Assembly: GCA_963555705.1 (NCBI GenBank)
Contig: OY743170.1
Coordinates: forward strand, 10,579,096 to 10,643,095
Length of the DNA: 64,000 nucleotides
Direction of reading: 5' to 3'
From: Ligustrum vulgare
Taxonomy: Eukaryota > Streptophyta > Magnoliopsida > Lamiales > Oleaceae
The notes beneath the pieces are model-generated. The model had not been told where the DNA came from, made no database searches, and saw only the letters and a list, made by a program, of their open reading frames with translations. This document shows positions 45,781 to 56,975 of this stretch, one piece after another. Position numbers and translations under genes: made by a program. Positions within the stretch are counted from its first letter, which is position 1. Every line of letters begins with the position of its first letter.

Positions 45781-48075
45781 AAGTTTGAGCTTGTAGATAT
45801 ACTACTTGCAGAATTTGAAACCGAATAGAGAACATTTAAACAAAATAGCTCACATAAGTACCTTATTATGCAAATCATACTTTCAAATAATGGTAGGGCC
45901 CATCACAAGATACCTAGCACAACATCAATATTTAGTCTTTGGACAGAAATATTGACTTGTAAGTGGTACTCTTGGTGTAGTAATCAAACACTGACAGTAA
46001 GACATGTCAACCAACAAACCTTTCTTTGGACCGATTTATTGATCACACGTAAAACCAAATAACCGTCACATATTTATCACCACAAGTTCATGTGAAATTC
46101 GGGCCAAATATTGACCTTCCTTTGGGCCGATCAATATCCGCATGAAATAACACACAAACACCTAATTTTCCCTTGGTGTAGTGATCAAACACTGGAAATA
46201 AGACATGTTAACCAATATACCTTTCTTTGGACCGATTTATTGATCACACGTTAAACCAAATAATTGCCACGTGTTTATCACAACAGGTGCATGTGAAATT
46301 CGAGCCAAATATTGACCTTCCTTTGGGCCGATCAATATCCGCAATGAATAACACACACAAATACCTTCTAATATTCAAAGTTAATTAATATCCACAAGAG
46401 AGGTTGCTTTGGCAACATGTTATTTCAACTAACTTACTTTCGAATATTATATCTCTCAAAAGAGTTCGATGTACCAAGATTTGAAACTGAAATCACTGAT
46501 TTGCATATATATTTTGACTTTAGGATTTGAATTATAGAATTCAAAATTTTAGAATAAAGCAATCCTTAAGTTGCGAGAGTCTAATTGCAATATTCTTAAA
46601 CTTTTGGTGGCCAATTGTTAAAAAATTTAAGTTTGAAGGACTTAAATTACAATTTTCCAAAACTTTATAGGCCAATTTAGAGAAATTCCAAACTTTAGGT
46701 CCCAATTTGAAAGAAAAATAAACTTTAGAGGACCAAAATAGGAAATTTTCAATCTTTAAAGGTTGATTTTGAAAATTTTCAAACTTTAGGAGCCAATTGA
46801 GCAAATTCCCAAACTTTAGGGACTTAATTTAAAAAAAATTCAAACTTTAAGGACCAATTTTGAAAATTTCCAAACTTTAGTGACTGAATTAGAAAATTTT
46901 CAAACTTTAGGGACCAAATTAAAGAATTTCAGAATTTTAGGTGCTGTATTAGAAAATTTTCAAACTTTAAGGACTGAAAATGAAAATTTTCAAACTTTAA
47001 GGGACCAAATTAGAGAATTTTCAAGCTTTAGGGACCAGTTTTGAAAATTCTCAAACATTAGGGGCTGGATTGAAAAATTTTCAAACTTCTGGGGACTGAA
47101 TTAGAAAATTCGAAACTTTAAAAGGCCCAACTTAAAAATTTCATAACTTAGTGGGCTGATTTTTGTAAATTCGAAATCTGAAGGGCCAACTTAAGAGATT
47201 TTGTAACTTTAGGGTTTAAGTTTTATTAAGGGACAAACAAGGATGACCAGAGATGCAAATAACCATAATGTTCAAAAATTGCAAAATAGCCCTTTAAGAC
47301 TCCAAATTTCCAAACGAAGTCCTTGGCCCTAGAAATCTGATTTGCAGCAGCTAGGTTGACAACCCTAGCTCGACGCCGCTCTTCAGACGTCAAAACGCGG
47401 CGCCAGCACCACCGCCTGCAGCGCCATCTCCGGCGCTGCATTCCAGAACACAGCGTCGCTGTGTGCAACGCTGCAGCCCATCGCGCGCGACGCCGCGCGC
47501 AGCCAAATCAGCCGGTCAGTGCTGCCTTCTTTCTTTATCACAAAACTTGAATCCCAGACTTAATTCCAAAACCAGATTCAAAACCAAATCTTAATCCATA
47601 AATCCATATACCTAACTTCAAGAAATCAGATTTCAACCAACCAAAATTCGAAATATTAATCTGTTGATTGCGAAAATGGAAGTCCAAATTCAAACACATA
47701 TACAGGCACAGAAAAAATCGATTTGTTGAAACCCAAAAACATAGATCCAAAATCAACTGTATTCAATCCACGATGAAACCAACAGATATGCATATTAATT
47801 TCAAAATCAGACTTCGAATTTTTTTTTTTACAGATTCTTATGTCCAATTTCGAGACCTGATGGCGCATATACATGCTGTACGCTTAAATCCAATTTCCAT
47901 CACCTAATTTCAATATATATACACGCAGGAACCAAACCCATAATCCCACAACCAAATCTGAATCCATTTTGCAGTACGAGTTTAAGCATATAAATTCGGC
48001 CGTAGACAAAATTTTCAGATTCTCTCAATCTAAATCGTACAATTAAACCCAGATCTAATAATCAACACGATGGTT
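45780..48075. other. Long copia leader with foreign-looking blocks
   Basis: It lies between gag and the primer site. It holds a 201-bp tandem duplication (about 45970-46170 and 46171-46375, each with CTTTGGACCGATTTATTGAT), a ~30-bp minisatellite (46541-47215), a short GC-rich stretch (47360-47520) and AT-rich DNA. No gene is supported. The minisatellite plus GC-rich order mirrors part of the solo LTR at 36984-39599, so a Ty3 LTR piece may be embedded here. Confidence 0.5.
46541..47215. repeat. CAAACTTTAGGGACCAATTT minisatellite
   Basis: About twenty degenerate ~30-bp units of CAAACTTTAGGGACCAATTT with GAAAATTTT spacers. Confidence 0.9.
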
Positions 48076-48088
48076 GGCTCTGATACCA
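48076..48088 (-). other. tRNA-Met primer-binding site of second copia
   Basis: The minus strand reads TGGTATCAGAGCC two bases after the LTR end ATTTTCTAACA. It fixes the element's orientation and LTR edge. Confidence 0.85.
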
Positions 48089-48090
48089 CT

Positions 48091-48536
48091 TGTTAGAAAA
48101 TTATTTATCACAGATAATTATTTATCTATGATCCAAAATAAATCATCATGCTGAATTATCAAGAATTAAATAACTAAAGCGGAAGCGTACCTTAATCATA
48201 CGTGATTCACGATAAACGATTCGGCGGTCAGATCTTCTAAATCGATACGTAGTCCGTATTTTCTCTCTGATGATGGGATGTCAAAAGGAATGAACAATAC
48301 GTACGATTCAGGGACCATAACCGACTTTATATACTGTATTGCCAGTTAACCTAATCCGGCCCATCATGAATTAGGTAATGGCCTGGTATCTACACATAAA
48401 AGCCCATACATTAATTAGATGCATTAAAGCCCAATATACCAAATCCTTATTAGATCACTTTAAATGGGCTTAACCAAAATTGATAGTCTTTTATTCTATA
48501 CACAATAATTCACATATAAGCCCACACGATTGATTA
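48091..48536 (-). mobile_element. 5' LTR of second copia element, outer end missing
   Basis: Matches 42259-42704 but stops about 11 bp short of the expected terminus, where ATGGGGTGTTTACA begins. The short terminal loss explains why no target duplication is found. Confidence 0.82.
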
Positions 48537-48639
48537 ATGGGGTGTTTACAAAAATACCCTACTTTTAGAGGTTAAACTGAAATTTACTTCAATTTTATAA
48601 AATTTGAAAATTACTTATAATAAAATTGTAAAAACTGAA

Positions 48640-48935
48640 AAATACTTATGATACTTCTCAAATAGGTTAGTATCATACTATGATACTTATGATTATGTTA
48701 GTATCATAGTATGATACTTATGATACTTTTCAATTTTTTTAGTATCACAATATGATACTTATGATACTTTTTCCATTTTTTGTAGTATCACAGTATGATA
48801 CTTATGATACTTTTCAATTTTTTCTAATATTAGAATTTGATATTTTACAAATTTTTATAATACTTTATCTCAAACATAAAATCAAACAGTTTTTATACAT
48901 TTTTTTTTAAGTATCACAGTTTGATACTTTACAAA
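48640..48935. repeat. Palindromic TAGTATCATAGTATGATACT minisatellite
   Basis: Four to five ~50-bp units containing AGTATCAtAGTATGATACTT and GATACTTTTCAATTTTTT. The core is an almost perfect palindrome, so each unit can form a small hairpin. Confidence 0.85.
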
Positions 48936-49162
48936 AACTAAATACTTTTCATACACTACATTTTCACCATTTGGGCATAAAAGCTGTAGCACCACTTCCA
49001 AACATCCCAAACCTTTCCTCGTCATTTCACCAATTTTGTTTCACCAAACAATTTTCATACACCAGTCACCACCATCACCAAACCACAGCCACCACCATCA
49101 CCCACCAACAAAATAAAACCACAAAAACACAACCTTCTGCAGCCCCTCCTCGTTTGGAAGAA

Positions 49163-49790
49163 ATTGGTATCAGAGCCAGTTTCTCAAGTGCTATACCAGC
49201 AGCATAAGTACTAGACTTGGGGTTGTTGGAACTGTAACGCCACCTTCCATCACTTTGGCTGGGAGCCTTTATAGAACGAAAATTTTTGTCAGCGTCTCCA
49301 AGATGCACATCTACTACTGAAATCTGATCCTTGATAAGCATTAATCCTCCAATGGAGTGGTAGAAATCAAGAAGCGAATTTGCAGAATTTACAGAATTTT
49401 TAAGTTTAGATGCAATTTCCGCAAAAGTCTTGTCATTTAGCTCGCATTTTAGTAACCCACTCACTCTTAAAGCTTGGAACAATTCCTTCAAAGATGAGGA
49501 GGTGGACGAAAGGGTGTCAGCTACATATGCACAAACTGAAGTCCTTGTGAGAGGCTCTTTTTCAATTCCAAGAACCTCAAAAGTTCTTAAAGCCTCGTAC
49601 GTCTCTTCCAAGCTTCCAAAAGATCCATCAGAGGGAGAGAAGAGTTCCAGTGCAGCAGATCGATGTGAGTCAAATATCGAATTAAAGATGGCAACCGAGT
49701 CGTAGATAGATTCAATTGATGCTAATAACACCGAAGCTAGAACCAGAAAACCAGAATTTCTGGTAATGGTAATGAGAACACCGCCACTGC
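49163..49790 (-). pseudogene. RPN2: RPN2 (ribophorin II) 5' gene fragment
   Basis: A minus-strand frame encodes about 195 residues closely resembling the N-terminal luminal part of plant ribophorin II (HAP6), a subunit of the ER oligosaccharyltransferase complex. Landmarks are RNSGFLVLASVLLAS (signal-peptide-like), DSHRSAALELFSPSDGSF, YEALRTFEVLGI, LLDFYHSIGGLMLIK, LGDADKNFRSIK and SQSDGRWRYSSNNPKSSTYA. Full-length plant proteins are roughly 690 residues. Here similarity ends abruptly near 49175, followed by unrelated sequence. The normal start Met is not obvious before RNSGF; the frame can be extended to an ATG at 49833 with foreign-looking residues. No other exon lies nearby, so it is a truncated copy. 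Confidence 0.85.
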
Positions 49791-49833
49791 CGGAAACCGC
49801 CACTGCCGTCGTCGCCGAAAATATACCCGACAC

Positions 49834-50200
49834 ACTGGAAGATTCTCCTTGATGTTATGAGTCCAATTGTGCAAATAGTTTCTCGATCGGAGCTCCCTAC
49901 CAGCGAGAATTTGGGTTTTAAGTTCCTATTTACACTTTGAATTTCTGATTGATTCCGTCGCCTGCAGCCGCCGGTTGCCTCCCACACTCCTGTCAAGTCT
50001 TCACCTTGACCCCGCGGTTCTATTGGTGGTCTTAGATGAGTTGTTGGGCGGCCGGAGATCGAATTTTGAAAAATGGCAGAGACTTCTTCTCCTTCTTGCA
50101 GTCGGTTTCAGCTCACCATCCCTGGCTTCAACTGATTTCTTGGACGAAGTATTTATCATTTTTTTAATTTTATACAGTAAATATCATTTTGACTAACTAA
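49834..50200 (+). other. Exon-like segment of unknown origin
   Basis: Less AT-rich DNA with a plus-strand frame (49975-50196) that includes QRLLLLLAVGFSSPSLASTD, a signal-peptide-like run, followed by a possible GTATTT splice donor at 50158. It could be a promoter/5' exon of a lost gene or part of the RPN2 promoter. I cannot name it. Confidence 0.3.
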
Positions 50201-51256
50201 TGTAAGTAAACTGTGCAATTATTCCTTGATTAAAATCCTTACATGTACTTTAAAGTTAAAATCAGATTCTTGAATAGTTTTATTTGTGTACTTTAAATTT
50301 AATTTCATATTCTTGAACAGTTTTTGGGTACTTTAAGATTATTTTCATATTTTTGAATGACTTTATTTGAGTATTTTAAATTTATTTTTTGATTCTTGGA
50401 TTGTTTCATAAGCCTTCCGTACATTTCAGTAATATTTTCAAGTAAATATGTTAAAGTTTATTTCAGATTATTTACTGTAATTTCAGCAACTTATAAATTC
50501 TCTAATCCCTATATTTTGGCAGAATTTGATTTCTCTTTCAAGTGATTTAAATAAGTTTTCTCCATTAAATTTCAATTGTTCCTTATTTATGTTAAGCACA
50601 TGTGAACATAATTGATCTATTTTGGTATTTACACGGGTTATCATCGATACTTCATATTTACAACTTATATATTATTTTAAGCTCAAAGAATCATATCTTG
50701 TATATAAAGACTAAACAAGATTATGTGCATTCATGTTGGAAAATGATGTACTTAGAAGTCTTGATCTCACGTGTGCCAAAATATTGATATTATTATGAAT
50801 TCTTACATGTAACTCATTTACAAGACTCTAGATGTATTATATTCATTTAAGATACTTGATTTACTCTCTAAGCATAAACTCAGGTTTAATAAGTACACAT
50901 AAAAGTTTGTATGATAAAAAGTAGAATTCTAGGAGTTAATTATTCATGAGTTTTGGATTCTGGATGCCCACGAGAAAAGTTCTCATAGTTTAAGGTCACA
51001 GAAGCGAGTCGAGACTCAATTATAGTGCTTCCATCAACTACGTACAGTTCAAAGTAAGCTATATGCTTAAAACTATCATAGAATGAAATGTGTACATCTT
51101 CAAGGTTTATGCAATGAAAAGATTACATGATAGATTACCTTAGTACAAAAATGGTACCTAAATTTAAAGATGAGAGCTTGGTGAATACTTATTCTTAGGA
51201 AAGGGCCCAAAGAGATTAAAGAATGAAATTAAAGAGATAGTACAGCCCACCATAAC
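50201..51256. repeat. Spacer with ~47-bp degenerate repeats
   Basis: Four units of GTACTTTAAAGTTAAAATCA...TTCTTGAATAGTTTTATTTGT type occur at 50239-50420. Similar single copies flank the nested copia elements near 23030 and 42215. The remainder (50420-51256) is AT-rich without a gene. Confidence 0.6.
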
Positions 51257-51740
51257 ATACACTACAAGAATATATGGTTATAGGGACGATAAAAGTCGTC
51301 CCTATATGTCCAGAAGTCGTCTCAATAAGGTAATTGGGATGACATTGTCGTCCCTAGAGTTCGTCCCAATAGATTTGTGCCGATAAGTCAATTAGGACGA
51401 GTATGTCGTCTCAATAGACTTTATTGTTAGGGACGACTTTTTCGTCCCTCTAGATGAATTAATAGGGACGACAATTAGCGTCCCTTAAAGTTTTGACATA
51501 TAGGGACGACTATTATGTCGTCCCTATTAATTATCTACAGGGAGGACAATATTGTCTGTATTGATTTAATGTCGTCCATATTTCATTATTTTAAATAATT
51601 AGAATTTATTATTGTTGGTAATTTTATTAAGTATAATAATTTTATATATTTTAATTACACTTATTAAATGATTAACATACATTCTAAAAGGTAAACAAAC
51701 ACGTAATTATAACTAATTAATTAATTGACAAAAATTAATG

Positions 51741-51970
51741 ACTTAGAGATTAACAAAAGTTTGAGAGCTGATGAATGTCATAAATTTACATCGTCGTCAT
51801 CCATATCCTCTTCATGAACATCAGAAAGATTTGGTTGCGAATCTTAACGATTTAGAGATTAACAAAAGTTTGACACAAAAGTTTGAGAGCTGATGAATGT
51901 CATAAATTTACACCGCCGTCATCCATATCCTCTTCATGAACATCAGAAAAATTCGGTTGCGAAGCCGAGG
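51741..51970. repeat. 122-bp tandem duplication
   Basis: GAGAGCTGATGAATGTCATA-containing units begin at about 51741 and 51851. The second lies at the 3' end of the transposase reading and both encode the same acidic HEEDMDD-type tail. Confidence 0.85.
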
Positions 51971-54089
51971 GTGGTGGTGGCATCATCGGAAATCCTGGCA
52001 AATAAGTCTGAAGATGATTATTCATATTCATAATGTATTGATTTAGCACCCGGATATGTTCCTCTTGAGTATCTATCCGAGCTATCATCTCAGCCGATGT
52101 TTGAAAACATGGGGTAGAATTTGAGGCTCTTTGTCTTCCAGTGAGAGATGAGCCCTTCACAATTAGTCCAACTCCACAGACGTGTCCTCTCCTTTCCCCG
52201 TTGCATGATGATATGGAAGTCATGTGATTTAAGACCAAGAATTCGGTTATCATTAGGAGCAATGTTCTTTCTCAAGTTTGATGCAAAACCATCTGGAAAT
52301 TTAGTTGATTTGATAAAATTACAGAACTTTCGACGTGCTGCATCGGTGAGTGTATACTCCTCAGCGGGCTTCATCAACTTTCCTCTCTCCTCATACAGGT
52401 GCAACTCCATTCTGATTTGTAACGCCATCAAATCACGCCTTGCCTTATCAGTGTCTTTAGATTTATGAGGATCACCCAACATCGTACCAATCAAGCTGTC
52501 ACAAACGTTCTTTTCCACATGGCAACTCGTAAAAAATACTCTTCTTACTCCAATTAAGTTCAGATGAGGCTCTTTTCCTTTTGACACCCCCGTATCTAGG
52601 GTGCTTTCCTGGGATTCTAGGTTGAACGCGACTAAGCTGTCGCAATATGTCCGTACATGTCAATCGTCATGGAGGATCCCTCATCTCGATTTTTCCATTG
52701 AAGTCAAGTCTTTTTCGCCAATGGTGAGTTTTTGGCAAGAAACGTCGATGACCCACATAAGCTGTTTTACCAATGACATGCATTGATGGCGTCTCTTCGT
52801 TGCACGTAGGACATGCTCCGTAACCCTGACCGCTCCACCATGACAAACTACTTCTAGCAGGAAAATCACTAACTGTCCATAAAAGTGCTGCGTGCATTTT
52901 AAATAAACCATTATTACTTGCTGCATCACGTGTATCGACACCAGTACCCCACAATTCCTTCAGCTCATCCACTAATGGCCGCAAAAAAACATCCATATCC
53001 TTTCCTGGTGATTGAGGTCCCGAGATCAGGAGGGTTAACATCAAATTCTCTTCTTTCATGCACAGCCAAGGTGGTAAGTTGTACACAGTCAAAATCACAG
53101 GCCACATGCTGTATGAAAGACTCATGTTACCAAATGGGTTGAAACCATCGGCTGATAGGCCTAGACGAACATTTCGTATTTCACAGGAAAAATCTGGGTG
53201 TTCTTTGTCGAAGTCCTTCCATGCCTTGCCGTCTACCGGATGCCTCAGCTGATCCTCGTCTCTCGAGTAACCTGTATCATGCCATCTCATTTCTTTTTGC
53301 GGTATGTGTTGTTGCAAATAAACGCTTCAGTCTTGGGGTCAATGGAAAATAACGCAACACTTTATGTGGCACGTTTTTTCCAGAAGACTTATCTGCCTTT
53401 TGTATCCAACGACTTTCAGAACATACATGACAAATTTCTTTAGATGCATTCTCCTTCCAAAATAATGCACAATCATTCTTGCAAACATGAATAGATTCGT
53501 ATCCCAATCCCAACTTCAACATTAGTTTCTTAGCTTCATAATGAGAGCCAACAAGATTGATTTTTGGGAATGCCAACTTCAACAGATTCAACAGTCCATC
53601 AATCGACTTATTTGTCCACTTATTTATAACCTTCAAATGCATCAACTTAGTTAAAAAGTTCAAAGAAGAGAAAGATGAAACTCCAGGTAACAATTCTGAA
53701 TGCAGCGCCTCAAACAAATCATCGTAATGGACATCAAAAGATTCAGCGGTCGATTCATCCCCAACTACATCATTCAAAATATCCACCATCTCATCTCCCG
53801 CATCCATCCCTTTGTTCCGTTCGGGAACATTCACTGGTTCATTCTCACTCTCCCCATGGTAAATCCATCTCTCATAACTTTCCCAGAAACCGTGATGAAA
53901 AATGTGTGCCTCAACATCATCGACTAATTGCCACTTCATGTTTATACATTTTTTGCACGGACATCTGATCATCCCTCTGTCATTTGCTAGTGGTCTTGCC
54001 ATGTTTACAAATGCTTTCATACCATCCCAAAACTCATCAGACTTTCCACGTCTCCTATTCAACTTGATCCAACCCTTATCAATTTCCAT
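51900..54089 (-). pseudogene. CACTA TNP2-type transposase, frameshifted and shortened
   Basis: The start is best placed at ATG 54087-54089 (MEIDKGWIKLNRR). The N-terminal transposase-associated domain follows, with IRCPCKKCIN and HGFWESYERWIYHGE. The TNP2 catalytic region appears at 53240-52680: RHPVDGKAWKDFDKEHPDF, VRLGLSADGFNPFGNMS, SMWPVILTVYNLPPWLCMK, LLISGPQSPGKDMDVFLRPL. The frame changes at about 53300 and again near 52600, where the segment before HVEKNVCDSLIGTML has lost roughly a dozen conserved residues. GLKSHDFHIIMQR marks the next domain. The C-terminal third of a full CACTA transposase is absent. It once cut the element at its CACTA ends. Confidence 0.85.
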
Positions 54090-55282
54090 TTTCCAGACAA
54101 GTTTGTTGTAGCTGCAAAAAATAAAATAAAATGCTAAGATAATTATATTCGTGACGTGAAAATGTCCTAACACCTTATCACTCCAATACTAAATTAAGGT
54201 AAGGACCCTAACCATTCGAAATTGATTTGCAAATTACGAGTTGTGTTAACATTTCATGTCATTGCATCTATTTCACGTATACATTTCGACAGCATTTCCC
54301 CTATATTCTCCTAAGTGCAAGCACTATATTAAAACATAGTCCACACTTGGAGAATAAAATGGAGATACTATGGAAATCTACACGCGAATCCAAATGCTAC
54401 AACAAGAAATAATTATAATAACACAATTCGTCACTCACAAATCAATGTCAAATTGTCCAAAAATGGGACAATTCAAAGATTATTTTATAAATCACAAACT
54501 GCCCAACATGAGGACGTGTGTGATCTACGAAATTATCTTCAAACGGTTTTCTAAGTTTTATGAAAGTGAAATGATGTGTACAGAATAAACTACACGAGTA
54601 ATAGACGTAGAATAACATAATAATATGGAAAAAATATATACCAAAAATCTTCAAATACGTCTTAAATAGATATAAATCTCAACTTGTCTCATAAGGAGTC
54701 TTAAATTCTTTGTGCCAGCCATACTGATTTCGAAAAGCTACTGCAAGAAGTTTTTATATATATAAAAAATCCTATTGGGACGACATTAGTCGTCTCAGAA
54801 AGGTATCCTTTCGTCCCTATAGATGTGGTTGGAGAATAATGGGGGCCAAAAGTTGGCGCCAAGTCCTACGTAATTAATATGGACGACCTTTGTCGTCCCT
54901 AAAACTACCTAGCATAATAGGGACGACTAAATATCGTCCTTAATTCTTATAGTGACGACAAACGGTAGTCCCTATTGGTTACCGAGTTAATAGGGGCGAC
55001 TATTAGTCGTCCCTATTACTTTTCCATGTTATAGGGGCGACTATAAGTCGTCCCTATTACTTCACCATATAATAGGGGCGACTATAAGTTGTCCCTATTA
55101 CTCCTACATGTTATAATGTCGTCCCTATTTATTGAAATATGGGCGGTAATTTTACCGCCAATTCCTATACGTTTATAGGGACGAATATCTCGGTGTCGTC
55201 CCTATATGGTAAAGAAATAGGGACGACATATAAGTCGTCCCTGTTGATATCGTCCCTTTTGATACTTTTTCTTGTAGTGATA

Positions 55283-56340
55283 CAAACTCTTTTGATTACA
55301 TTATGTAAATTGAGAATGATATGTGATATACGATTTCAAGTCTTTACACGTTGAAGTTTCATAAAAGATTATGACTTATATGCTACAAGATATGTTAATT
55401 AATTTTGACGTGTTGGTATTATAACTTATATGCTAGAAGATATGTAACTTTACTCACTAAGGCTCATAACTTATAGCCGTATTATGACTTTTATGTAGGA
55501 CATTGTCCTAGTTATATGGAGATATATAGTATGTAGCAGGGCAGGCTGCAGTCGATGGGACTGAATATAATATCATTATCAAAAGAACTCAAATTTTCAA
55601 TGTGATCGGGGATATATTTGAAAGATAGAATATATAAAATGATCAATATATATGATGCCCATGCTCTCATGCCCATGAGGTCCCTAATGTTTATCTCGTG
55701 AGAGATAAATCGGTCTTGAGACTCATCTTTTGAAAATTTTCACTGGTTATATTAACTATAACGCGCAATTTGAAGACAAGTAATGTGGTGTTGTGATACA
55801 TAACTAAGGCGGTCTAGTCTTAGGCGACGTTGTATAATTAAGAAGCTATATTTTGACATGAGTAGAAACTTGATATGTTTTGTGTGGGAATCTTATTTTA
55901 AGGGTAAACTATGGTAGTGTAAATATTGTAAGAAGTTTGATGAAGTTTAATGTTACTCCTACTTCCGTTAAATGATAATGATTTTTTTTTAATTATTATC
56001 TGCTTTCGATTACTTCTGTTAAGCACTTACGAAGAATAAAGTTTTGAAAGAAGTTAGAAAAATGTTTTTCCTGTAGTAGGCTACTAGAAGCCTCCCATGC
56101 TTATTTTTTAGTACAGTTACTATGCTTCTAGGAGCCTCCTAAAATCTGTTTTCTTTGTTGTTTAACCTGTGATCTCTAGAAGTCATCAACACAAATAAGA
56201 CTAGTATTTAAAAAAAAAAAAAAATTGATGGGGAATTTAGCAATGTCATATAAGCTATAGGTTACGTAAAAGAGGTATGCAAGACTTGAAGACTTGATAT
56301 CAAAGTCCACATTTATAGATTCTGAAGGCTTAATGATATG
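55283..56340. other. No supported gene
   Basis: Spacer right of the CACTA element. ACTCACTAAGGCTCATAACT near 55455 resembles a motif seen in long Ty3 LTRs, and a hairpin at 56079-56145 resembles 22499-22545. Confidence 0.4.
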
Positions 56341-56348
56341 GTATTTGC

Positions 56349-56975
56349 CAAGTTAAATCTCCCAAATGTCACTGTACTTCGGAAAATGTATCTGAAATGC
56401 CACTGTATTTTAAATTATCTCTCGAATGTCATTAAACTTTCAAATGCATATACCGGATGCCACTATATTTTAAATTGTCTCTCGAATGCCAATACACTTT
56501 TAAATGTATATATCGGATGCTACTATACTTTAATTGTCTCTCGAATGTCATTACACTTTCAAATGTATATAGTGGATGCCACTTAATTTACTCTGTTAGA
56601 ATACTTAACGAAATTTTCAACGGTGGCACAATCCCCTGTATTTGCAACATTTTTCAAAAATCCAAAAAATCCAAGATATAAATAAAGCGTCAGAATTATA
56701 TTTTTATTCTTAATTCCAAGCTTACAAAATAACATAAAAAACTGGCTTTTACTTCGTTGAAATTTTCAATAAGTATTCTAACAGAGTAAATTGAGTGCAT
56801 TCGGTATATACATTTGAAAGTGTAATGGCATTCGAGAGACAATTTAAAGTATAGTGGCATCCGGTATATAAATTTGAAAGTGTAATGACATTCGAGAGAC
56901 AATTTAAAGTACAGTGACATTTCAGATACATTTCTCGAAACACAGTGGCATTTGGGAGATTTAACTCGGTATTTT
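56349..56975. mobile_element. Foldback element with tandem subrepeats in its arms
   Basis: The left arm (about 56349-56630) and right arm (about 56755-56975) are inverted copies beginning AAGTTAAATCTCCCAAATG. Each arm is built of ~70-bp units containing TCTCTCGAATGTCATTACAC and ATATACCGGATGCCACTATA, three in the left and two in the right. The loop is about 125 bp. This is the classic architecture of foldback transposons. Flanking target duplications were not found. Confidence 0.8.

Larger units (their letters stand above)
42259..48536 (-). mobile_element. Second Ty1/copia element, minus strand, no integrase seen
   Basis: LTRs at 42259-42715 (3') and 48091-48536 (5') flank, in minus-strand order, a tRNA-Met primer site, a leader of about 2.3 kb, gag remnants, reverse transcriptase/RNase H remnants and a polypurine tract. 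The two LTRs differ at only about ten positions by eye over 445 bp, yet the interior is badly broken and no integrase is recognisable. It lies 53 bp to the right of the nested copia element. Gag and RT text resemble the Tork group. Confidence 0.82.
51260..55279 (-). mobile_element. CACTA transposon with broken transposase, 4020 bp
   Basis: The ends are CACTACAAGAATATATGG and TTTTTCTTGTAGTG, flanked by ATA at 51257-51259 and ATA at 55280-55282. Both ends hold arrays of ATAGGGACGAC / GTCGTCCCTAT motifs in alternating orientation (51275-51600 and 54770-55260), the likely binding sites of its own protein. The minus-strand TNP2-type transposase is broken. Confidence 0.95.

Noticed and set aside
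49834..50200. A new secreted-protein gene
   Set aside because: Only one signal-peptide-like exon and an unconfirmed donor; no further exon found, so kept as unassigned.
51900..54173. A host gene for the CACTA open frames
   Set aside because: TNP2 signatures and the enclosing CACTA ends identify it as a transposase.
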